Assembly (NCBI GenBank): GCA_029252505.1
Contig: JAQXBH010000291.1
Location: 1 to 49,529 of the forward strand
Reading direction: 5' to 3'
DNA length: 49,529 nt
Origin: Opitutales bacterium
GTDB taxonomy: Bacteria > Verrucomicrobiota > Verrucomicrobiia > Opitutales > Seribacteraceae
In this document: positions 25,345 to 32,853 of the stretch, piece after piece
How the letters are laid out: each line of letters begins with the position of its first letter
Position numbering within the stretch: the first letter of the stretch is position 1
Notes under the pieces: model-generated
What the model was told of the DNA's origin: nothing
Seen by the model: the letters and a program-made list of their open reading frames with translations, nothing else
Database searches by the model: none
Position numbers and translations under genes: made by a program

Positions 25345-26709
25345 CTATTTTTTGGTTATATAAATTTCTTCAGAGTTCCAATCAATATGACTTAAATCGG
25401 CATATTGTATATCTAAGAAGGATGGGAAAGATAGTGGGCATAATTCAATAATCGAAGAGTCGGTAATGTGTAGGTCATCACGAGCGAGCCAATTTTTTGC
25501 TCGTTTGATTTGATCGGATTGAGAACTTTCCAGAGAATCAACGCCCGTCCGGTTTTTAACCGGAGAGAATTCTTCCAGGCGATCTGCTTCCAGGATCAAC
25601 GGGTTTTTAGCAAGAGGGAGGGCATCAAAAACGAAAGTCTCAAATTTAATGGCATTCGGGTCATCTGGATTGATCCAATTTCCAGCATCATCAAGGAAGG
25701 CGACTTTTTTTTCTGCTCTATGATAGGGCAGTTTTATTTCGCCACTTGCAAACTGTTCAATGAAGTCTCGGCGTAGAACATGAATTGCCGGACTACCTGC
25801 ACGGTACTTGATTCGACCATCCTGCTCTTCTTCAAGTGCCTTTTCTTCGGGTAAATCCGAATATTCGATTATAGTAATACGGTCTCCGGTGGAGACAAAG
25901 TTACCCAATTTTTCAAAAGGTCCAGTTTTGGTAAGGGAGCGGCTAGACATATCGGAAGCCTGTAAATCATGCAGGCCAATAAAGAGTGGATTGATTGTAC
26001 TGACTAAAGGGTTATCCACCTGGAAGTAGGAGACATGCTCAATACCACGCTGAGCCATATCGGAAACCGAACCAGAATCTATAAGGGCTTTAAGGGACCC
26101 ACCGTGTCCGTTTGGCGAAAGGGCGAGGCTTTCTTGGGAGGCAAGCAGAAGATTTCCTTCAAAGTCAGTTGCGGGCATCACACCTTGGGCAAAGAATTTG
26201 AGATTTTCCTTTCCTAATCCGTAATAATTATTTTTTTCGAAATGTGAGGTTGTTGCTTCTAAATTTAAAGGACTACACATGATATACCATGGTATCGTTA
26301 CCTCATACTTCTGAGCTATCCCGCGAATTTGTTCTGCAAAGAGCTGGAAGAGTGGTTTATTTTTGATGGGACTAACTGGGAGGGTTCCCTTTGGGCCGTT
26401 GTACCCCAGACGGGTACCCTGTCCTCCAGCAACTGTGAATGCCGCGGTCTTTCCTGCCCGGACTAGATCTTCTCCGTGCTTAAATGCCCGTTCGTGAAGC
26501 TCTTCCTGTTCTGGGCTCTCGGGAGCAATTGGAAAGTAGGAAGCAGGACCATATTCATTGGGTAATCCGACATCATCTTTTTTGAAAATGCATTCATTTA
26601 TTGCTGATCTTAGTTCATCCCAGTCTAGAGATTCTACTTGCCTAGAAAGGGCAGGGCTCTTCTTTGAAAGGCGAGACATGCGACTTTTATTCTTTTCTAT
26701 TATGTCCAT
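25345..26709 (-). CDS. UDP-sugar pyrophosphorylase, eukaryote-type (UDPGP family)
   Basis: The protein has 454 residues and no signal peptide. The nucleotide-binding signature VAGGQGTRLGYNGPKG (93-108) and the following LPVSPIKNKPLFQLFAEQI region match the UTP-dependent UDP-GlcNAc/UDP-Glc pyrophosphorylases of eukaryotes (UAP1-like), not bacterial GalU or GlmU. A NGHGGSLKAL block and a YFQVDNPL strand, where the sugar phosphate binds, are also visible. It makes a UDP-sugar from UTP and sugar-1-phosphate. Homologues of this type occur in PVC and Bacteroidota. Whether glucose or N-acetylglucosamine is used cannot be settled by reading. It lies 109 nt after the DUF1501 gene and 2 nt before the esterase. 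Confidence 0.88.
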   Translation of the reverse strand: MDIIEKNKSRMSRLSKKSPALSRQVESLDWDELRSAINECIFKKDDVGLPNEYGPASYFPIAPESPEQEELHERAFKHGEDLVRAGKTAAFTVAGGQGTRLGYNGPKGTLPVSPIKNKPLFQLFAEQIRGIAQKYEVTIPWYIMCSPLNLEATTSHFEKNNYYGLGKENLKFFAQGVMPATDFEGNLLLASQESLALSPNGHGGSLKALIDSGSVSDMAQRGIEHVSYFQVDNPLVSTINPLFIGLHDLQASDMSSRSLTKTGPFEKLGNFVSTGDRITIIEYSDLPEEKALEEEQDGRIKYRAGSPAIHVLRRDFIEQFASGEIKLPYHRAEKKVAFLDDAGNWINPDDPNAIKFETFVFDALPLAKNPLILEADRLEEFSPVKNRTGVDSLESSQSDQIKRAKNWLARDDLHITDSSIIELCPLSFPSFLDIQYADLSHIDWNSEEIYITKK

Positions 26710-26818
26710 TACTATAGCGGTTTCATAGTCATTGTTTTTCGTACTGGCAACTTCAACTAGCTAAACCGAGTGAGGCCAGCTGTCAGAGTACAAAGCTGAA
26801 GAATGTTTTATTGTTCTG

Positions 26819-28087
26819 CTACGACAGAAGGCCAAGTTGAGGTTTTCCCTTGTGGGCAACGGTAAAAGGACGAACCGTGGGACTGTAGAGAACATGATCG
26901 ACAGGAATACCCAAGGCGTGTGCAATAGTGGCATTAAAATCAGGTATAGTCATGGAATGTTCGATCACTTCTTCAGCTCCTTCGGATGTCTTTCCATGCA
27001 CATATCCCCCTTTAAATCCGCCCCCAGCGAGTACACTTGTAAATGCCTGAGGATAGTGGTCTCGGCCCACATTTTGATTGATTTGGGGAGTACGTCCAAA
27101 TTCAGTGGTTAATACTACAACGGTGTCGTCAAGTTTTCCAACGCGTTTCAAGTCATCGAGTAAGGCAGCCACCGCCTGATCCATGATGTGGCAAAGCTCG
27201 GGAAGGGAGGTGAAGTTATTTTGATGAGTGTCCCAGCCCCCGAAGCTGACTTCAACCGAACGAACATTTTGTTCGATTAGTCGACGGGCAAGCAGGCAGC
27301 CCTGCCCAAAGGGCTCACTTCCATAGCGGGATTTTGTGTTTTCATCTTCCCGGTTAATGTCAAAAGCGGCGAGGTCGGGGCTGTCCATTAAGCGAACAGC
27401 ATCCGCATACATGTGACCATAGGCACGGATTGGTTTGGAATGATATCGCTTGAGAAATTCCGCATCAATATCACTGGCCAAATTAAGTCTCCTTTCAAAT
27501 CGGGTTTTTTCGACCAATGCCTTTGCGTATTTTAATCCGGACTTTGGTTCATTGATTGCCAGCGGCTCAAATTCGGGTTCAAAAAAACCACCACTCCCGT
27601 GAAACCGGCTTTCCCGTCCAATAAAAACGGAAGCGGGCAGGGTGGGATTGATCTTCCCTTTTAGTTTGTGATACCAAGAGCCAATTCCGGGGTGTCGAAT
27701 GGTGGCCCGTTGCTGGTAACTTGTGTGCATGAAATAATTTCCCTTTTCATGGTCACCCGCAGTGGAGGTGAGTGAGTTCACGATGCATAACTTTTCTGCA
27801 TGCCTAGCCAAGTTAGGTAGGTGGCTTGATACTCGGATACCGTCGACATTTGTATTGATCGGTTTGGTCGATCCTTGATTTTCATGGTCGGTCTTTAGAT
27901 CAAAGGTATCAATGTGACTCATCCCGCCTTCCATGTAGAGGTAGATGAGTTGTTTGGCGGGATTCGCCGGTAGTGGAAAAATGCTTTTTCCTCCAGTAGC
28001 ACCGAAACTATTGCCCGCGGTCACACCGAGAAAGCTTCCGGCAGCAAGTTCAAGAAAACGGCGGCGATTGAAATCAGATTTAATCAT
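26819..28087 (-). CDS. DUF1501 (sulfatase-fold) secreted protein with Tat-type signal
   Basis: The protein has 422 residues. The N-terminus RRRFLELAAGSFLG is a twin-arginine-type signal. The core KQLIYLYMEGGMSHIDTFDLK is the DUF1501 hallmark; the DHEKGNYFMHTSY region, a SFGGWDTHQNNF block and the VVVLTTEFGRTPQIN segment follow. The family has an alkaline-phosphatase-like fold and is nearly always encoded beside a DUF1549/DUF1553 protein, as here: the start overlaps the preceding stop by 4 nt, so translation is coupled. Its reaction is not established; a role in extracellular glycan breakdown is inferred from context. Confidence 0.92.
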   Translation of the reverse strand: MIKSDFNRRRFLELAAGSFLGVTAGNSFGATGGKSIFPLPANPAKQLIYLYMEGGMSHIDTFDLKTDHENQGSTKPINTNVDGIRVSSHLPNLARHAEKLCIVNSLTSTAGDHEKGNYFMHTSYQQRATIRHPGIGSWYHKLKGKINPTLPASVFIGRESRFHGSGGFFEPEFEPLAINEPKSGLKYAKALVEKTRFERRLNLASDIDAEFLKRYHSKPIRAYGHMYADAVRLMDSPDLAAFDINREDENTKSRYGSEPFGQGCLLARRLIEQNVRSVEVSFGGWDTHQNNFTSLPELCHIMDQAVAALLDDLKRVGKLDDTVVVLTTEFGRTPQINQNVGRDHYPQAFTSVLAGGGFKGGYVHGKTSEGAEEVIEHSMTIPDFNATIAHALGIPVDHVLYSPTVRPFTVAHKGKPQLGLLS

Positions 28088-30771
28088 TGTATAAAAGTAA
28101 ATTGGCGTGAGTTAAGCAGAGCCCAAACGAGGTCTTCGATGGTTTCCTCTCCATGGGTTTTATAGTCTGAAAGAACTCTGTCCATTTCGGAACTGTTTGG
28201 TTTTCGAGTAAGCATGGATCGGTAAATGAGGTCGATTTTATCTTCCGGATTTTGCAGGGCAGCTAATAGCCCTCCAAGAAACGCGTTCGAATTTTGAATC
28301 GCTACATTAAGTGGGCTGTTGAGCAAATACAAGGCCTGTGGAATGGAAGCATTGGATGAAGAGTTGTCAATTACCTCCCTGTCTGACTGACCAAAATCCC
28401 GTAAAAAGTGTCCCCGCTTGGCGGGCGATTCCAGTTCAACCGCCCGAGACATTTGTCGGACCACATCACGAAAATGACGCAGGGACAATCGTTCCCTGTC
28501 TTCCCAACGTCTGCGTTCGTTTGGATCCAGATTACCCGGCGCTTTTCGGGGTCGTGCCTGAGATATTCGATCATTGGTTTCCATTGTAGTTGTGTCCATT
28601 GAACTCCCCATCATTGAACTCCCCATCATCATCGCAGGGTTTGCTTGGTTGTCCTTGAGGTCAACCAGGACCAGTTCACGATTCTTTGTTTCCATAGCAC
28701 GGACTTTTACTTTAAGTTCATCAGTCAATTTTCTGGCGAGTTCATTATTGGATTGAGCATATGCGGAAGAGATTTTTTTCTCATATTCAACCTGTTCGGC
28801 CCGCATTTCACGTCGTTGTGCCCCGGCTTCCCTTATTCTGGGCAAGACCTCTTCAATAGGTCTGCCCTCAAGGCTCTGATAAATTGCTTTCGTTCGGGCA
28901 ATCCGCTCCTGGGTCCGTTTCCTATTAGGGGCATAGTTATCAATATTAGGAAGTATGAGCGTGGAGATGGAATCCCAAATCTGTTCCGCACTCATTCGCT
29001 TTAAAAGAGGGCCAGCGAAATGGAATTTCATTCCTACTGAGTGATCCTTCAGGTGCATCTCTCTTCGGAAAAGTTCAGTGTGAAAAAGAACATTTTGAAA
29101 AGAACGGATGTCGTAATCAAGTTCCTGCATTAAGTTTTCGAGAAAACTCAGTAACTCGGGATGACTGATTTCGGTTCGATCCGTCAGGTTGTCCACTGGT
29201 TCAAAGATTCCGTGGCCAAACGCTCGTTTCCATAGTCGATTAACAATCACTCGGGTGAAGCGAGGATTTTCGGGAGAGATTAACCAGTCTGCATAGGCAT
29301 TTTTTCGTTCCGTCTGATCTTCGAAGTGGGGGATTTCCGGTCCAAACATGGTGCCGGGTTTAACAATCTCCTCGGGAACACCATTGTCATACTGGTAGTC
29401 GTGAGGGAGCTTGAGGGGTTTGTCGTCATGGTGCTTTACCTGAACATTAGAAATATGCCCATAAAGCATATTGACAGACTGAGAAACCGGGTTGTCAAAT
29501 TCTTCGACTTTTTTTCTAGCCGCAATGGCCCGAACAGCCGCTTCTCTGAATTGTTCCTTTGTGAGGTTATTTCGTTTTAGGTAACCCGGTGCATACGACT
29601 GACCAAGCCATTCGTCGATTTTTGATCCATCATGAATATGAGGAAAGTCTTCCAAGCCAGCCTCCTTTTTGTAAGCGGCATTCTTTCTTTTTCCAAAATC
29701 CTGATAGACTCTTTGGCGATTGGATTCATGGGACACCCCCATACGAACATCAAAATCATAGGTATAGGCAGCCATTTTGAAATAGTCCATTTGGGTCCAT
29801 TTGTCAAAGGGGTGGTCGTGGCACTGAGCACACTCCAAACGGGTACCCAGGAAAATACGCACCGAATTGGACATATTGTCGAGGGCCATACCTGCATCCC
29901 GCAGATAATAGGCGGCGGCAGGGTTGTCAAAAATCAGTCCATGCCCGCTTACCAGTTGGTGTACGAGGTCATCGTAAGGAGTGTTGTTTCTTATCTGATC
30001 CTTTATCCATTCCCGATAATAAAGAGTGTAATCAATATTGGTGGGTATGCGTAGTAGGTCGGCCCAGAATTGATAGTGATGCGCCGTGTAGCCCGCATCA
30101 TTTGAAAGTAATTCTTGAATCAGTTCTGAATGTTTGTTTTCGGAAGTGGAATTGAGGAAATTATTCGCTTCCAAAATCGTGGGTATACGACCAATGATTG
30201 AGAGGTAAATTCTCCGAAGGAATTGGCTGTCATTAATTATTGGATTGGGTTTAAGATTTTGGCTTTCTAGATGAGCATTTAGGAACTCGTCTATTTTCCG
30301 AGCGACCGGGTGCGGGTTAAATGAGGTGGTTCCGGAAGGGTTTTTTTCGCTCAATGAAATAGCTTCAATTGAGTTATTTGAATCGGTGGTTTGTGTGCTT
30401 GAATCAGTCTTTTCACCTGTAAAAAAGTAGATAATACCTCCGATCAAAGAAATTGAAACTAGAGCCACCCCACTGAGAACATAAATTTTTTTACGGGTTT
30501 TGGGAACCGGTTTGGCGGTCTGTTGTTCAAGCGGTGCCCGCACCTTAACGGATGGGGTGTGCTCCGGATTCTTATCCTTCTGCTCGGGTTCTTCTCGGGC
30601 GGGCAGGGGGTTTTCAGAGATACCGGGAACCAGGGATAACTTGACCCAATTGGCTCCATCATAACAGGCCAGATCATCCTCAGTAAAGTTTTTCGCCTTG
30701 AGGTATTCCCTCAGCTGAGCAACGGAGTAGGGACCATGATTTTTACCGTCTCTGTGAACATATATTTTCAT
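28084..30771 (-). CDS. GYF - transmembrane - DUF1549 - DUF1553 heme-motif protein (PSD1 type)
   Basis: The protein has 895 residues. Residues 1-50 are a GYF_2/DUF4339-like domain (GPYSVAQL, then a NWVKL strand). A Pro/Lys-rich linker leads to one transmembrane helix (about 96-117). DUF1549 follows, with a c-type heme-like motif CAQCH (Cys314, Cys317, His318), then DUF1553 (NPRFTRVIVNRLWKRAFG and later blocks). An insertion near 700-725 contains a tandem MMGSS repeat and a charged coiled segment. The small domain would be cytoplasmic, the rest external. Such proteins pair with DUF1501 proteins in Planctomycetes and Verrucomicrobia. An electron-transfer role is inferred from the heme motif. Confidence 0.9.
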   Translation of the reverse strand: MKIYVHRDGKNHGPYSVAQLREYLKAKNFTEDDLACYDGANWVKLSLVPGISENPLPAREEPEQKDKNPEHTPSVKVRAPLEQQTAKPVPKTRKKIYVLSGVALVSISLIGGIIYFFTGEKTDSSTQTTDSNNSIEAISLSEKNPSGTTSFNPHPVARKIDEFLNAHLESQNLKPNPIINDSQFLRRIYLSIIGRIPTILEANNFLNSTSENKHSELIQELLSNDAGYTAHHYQFWADLLRIPTNIDYTLYYREWIKDQIRNNTPYDDLVHQLVSGHGLIFDNPAAAYYLRDAGMALDNMSNSVRIFLGTRLECAQCHDHPFDKWTQMDYFKMAAYTYDFDVRMGVSHESNRQRVYQDFGKRKNAAYKKEAGLEDFPHIHDGSKIDEWLGQSYAPGYLKRNNLTKEQFREAAVRAIAARKKVEEFDNPVSQSVNMLYGHISNVQVKHHDDKPLKLPHDYQYDNGVPEEIVKPGTMFGPEIPHFEDQTERKNAYADWLISPENPRFTRVIVNRLWKRAFGHGIFEPVDNLTDRTEISHPELLSFLENLMQELDYDIRSFQNVLFHTELFRREMHLKDHSVGMKFHFAGPLLKRMSAEQIWDSISTLILPNIDNYAPNRKRTQERIARTKAIYQSLEGRPIEEVLPRIREAGAQRREMRAEQVEYEKKISSAYAQSNNELARKLTDELKVKVRAMETKNRELVLVDLKDNQANPAMMMGSSMMGSSMDTTTMETNDRISQARPRKAPGNLDPNERRRWEDRERLSLRHFRDVVRQMSRAVELESPAKRGHFLRDFGQSDREVIDNSSSNASIPQALYLLNSPLNVAIQNSNAFLGGLLAALQNPEDKIDLIYRSMLTRKPNSSEMDRVLSDYKTHGEETIEDLVWALLNSRQFTFIQ
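28600..28629. repeat. Perfect 15-bp tandem duplication inside the DUF1549/DUF1553 gene
   Basis: The unit TGAACTCCCCATCAT occurs at 28600-28614 and again at 28615-28629 with no mismatch. On the coding strand each copy adds MMGSS (residues 715-719 and 720-724). Because the unit length is a multiple of three, gain or loss by slippage would keep the frame. Confidence 0.9.
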
Positions 30772-30777
30772 CGATTA

Positions 30778-32853
30778 TTACTCGTCAAGGGTCTTTCTAA
30801 GTTTTAACAAATTCTTATTACGAGCCTCATTCTCTTGAATTAGATCAAGATTATTAATTTGTTCAGGATGCTGCCCAACTTGAAAAACCTGTAGGTCATC
30901 AAAAGAGGCTCCTGCCTGATCGACCTGAAAGGCAAGATCAGTCCGTTGCTTTCTATTCATCGGGTGTTTTGCATAAATCATGTGTTTGTGGTCGAGATGA
31001 GCAACCATATGATCATCGATAAATTCAATGGTCATAGTATACCATTTTGCATCTTTAAAATTGTAAGCACACTCACCATGTCTCGTCGTAAACCATGTTC
31101 CTTTTTTGTCTTGTGCGGTTTGAATAAAAAAATGGTCTTTATGGATATGGAGTACGGTGTTGTAACTTCCATTTGAACCCGTGACTAAGCGAATGTCTGT
31201 GGCTCCATTAAATTGAAAATCAAATCGTATCAATGCATCCTGGAAATTTAGATTTTTGTAAAAAATCCGCTTGTTTGTGCCTCCCACTTGGTTGCGTAAA
31301 AGAACTCCATCTTCCACCTGCCATTCTTTTTGAAAAAACCAGTTCTCACTGACCTGACCTTCAGAGAAATGTTCACCGAAGAGGAGATTTCGTGTCTGGG
31401 TGAGCAAAGGTTGGGACGGTATCTGTGCACCAATGTTTTCTCGCCATAGTTGCAACTCATGATGAAGCTTTTGAGTAACTTTCGGTTTGGATTCCGCCAG
31501 ATTCTTTTTTTCAGACGGATCACTTGTAAGATTAAAGAGCTCAAATTTCTCAGATTTTGCCGGGTCAAAATATTCAATTAATTTCCAATCCCCATTACGG
31601 ATTGCACCACTCGAGACTCCACCAAGAAAATGGGGCCGGTCAAGAGGGTAGTGCCAGTGCAGGGAATTACGCGAGATGTTGGAAGATGGATTTTTCCAGG
31701 TGGCCAAAGTAGAAACGCCATCCAGTTTTTGCCTGGTATCGGGTTCGATGTCTGCTGCCTCAAGAAGGGTGGGGTAGAAGTCGTGATTGACCACTGGTTG
31801 GGCACATGTTTTGGCTCGTGGAATATTTCCATCGGGCCAGCGTATGATTAGAGGAACCCGAATGCCACCCTCATATAACTGGCTTTTACCGCCACGAAGA
31901 GGGGCATTGGATGTGACATTGGTTTCTCCTCCATTGTCACTGGAAAAAATGAAAATGGTGTTTTCTGCTATGCCAAGTGAATCGAGTTTTTTCATCAGGA
32001 GTCCAACCCCGTTGTCAATGCTTTCAAGCATCGCGGCGAGGTGTGGATTGTGATCTTGTGCCCAATGTTCACAGTCTTCTCCCGAGTGACCGGCATCCTT
32101 ACATAGGTAGCAGTTTGTCCTGTCGGTTTTTCCAGGCGTATGTTTTTCCCGATATTTTTTTACAAGGTCGGGGCGACCGTTAAGGATCGTATGGGGCGCA
32201 TAGTGGCTGAGGTAGAGAAAGAATGACTTTTCTTTATTACGCTCGACGAAATCAAGAGCCTCCAAATTCAAACGGTCGGTTAAGTATTCTTCTTTGCCCA
32301 TTCGATTGTTAGGAATTTCAAGCCATCGAATTGGCTGGGTGCGAAATATATAGGGCCAGAAATTAGCTCCATTTCCAACACCCTTAATTTCGCTCCCGAT
32401 ATTCCAATCGAATCCATGATCTTTTGGCCGCACCTCAACTTGAGCGTCCTGGTATTTATATCCAGTCAGATGCCACTTACCGACCATGCCAGTGGTGTAG
32501 CCGTTTCGTTTTAGGATTTTCGGTAGAGTTAGCTGGCTAACTGGCAGAGCATTGGATGAGTTTGGGCGGAGATAGTCTAGTATTCCTAACCGTGCAGGGT
32601 GTTGACCCGTTAGCAGGGCGGCACGGTATGGAGAACAAACGGGTGCTGCTGCATAGGCATGGGTAAATCGGACTCCCTGCTTGGCTAACTTATCCAGGTT
32701 GGGAGTTTCATTAAATGAGTTTCCATAGCACCCCAACTCAGCCCAGCCCAAATCATCCGCAAGTACAAAGATAATATTTGGTTTTTTCGCATGAAGGGAA
32801 AAAACAAAAAGGGAAACAAAAAGTATCAAATGACGACCTGCTTGAAAGATCAT
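30778..32853 (-). CDS. Secreted sulfatase with C-terminal DUF1080/lectin-like domain
   Basis: The protein has 691 residues with a signal peptide (about 1-22). Type I sulfatase motifs are present: FVLADDLGW (metal Asp33, Asp34), the modifiable PVCSPYRAALLTG (Cys73, Arg77, canonical CxPxR), GKWHL and SSDNGGET. An insertion carries CYLCKDAGHSGEDC (Cys248, Cys251, His256, Cys261). After about residue 490 a jelly-roll domain similar to DUF1080 or laminin-G begins (GEHFSEGQVSENW) and runs almost to the end; it may bind or act on the glycan. Cys73 should be oxidised by the FGE encoded at 14935. The gene overlaps the preceding glycosidase-like gene by 4 nt and precedes the DUF1549 gene by 6 nt. Confidence 0.92.
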   Translation of the reverse strand: MIFQAGRHLILFVSLFVFSLHAKKPNIIFVLADDLGWAELGCYGNSFNETPNLDKLAKQGVRFTHAYAAAPVCSPYRAALLTGQHPARLGILDYLRPNSSNALPVSQLTLPKILKRNGYTTGMVGKWHLTGYKYQDAQVEVRPKDHGFDWNIGSEIKGVGNGANFWPYIFRTQPIRWLEIPNNRMGKEEYLTDRLNLEALDFVERNKEKSFFLYLSHYAPHTILNGRPDLVKKYREKHTPGKTDRTNCYLCKDAGHSGEDCEHWAQDHNPHLAAMLESIDNGVGLLMKKLDSLGIAENTIFIFSSDNGGETNVTSNAPLRGGKSQLYEGGIRVPLIIRWPDGNIPRAKTCAQPVVNHDFYPTLLEAADIEPDTRQKLDGVSTLATWKNPSSNISRNSLHWHYPLDRPHFLGGVSSGAIRNGDWKLIEYFDPAKSEKFELFNLTSDPSEKKNLAESKPKVTQKLHHELQLWRENIGAQIPSQPLLTQTRNLLFGEHFSEGQVSENWFFQKEWQVEDGVLLRNQVGGTNKRIFYKNLNFQDALIRFDFQFNGATDIRLVTGSNGSYNTVLHIHKDHFFIQTAQDKKGTWFTTRHGECAYNFKDAKWYTMTIEFIDDHMVAHLDHKHMIYAKHPMNRKQRTDLAFQVDQAGASFDDLQVFQVGQHPEQINNLDLIQENEARNKNLLKLRKTLDE

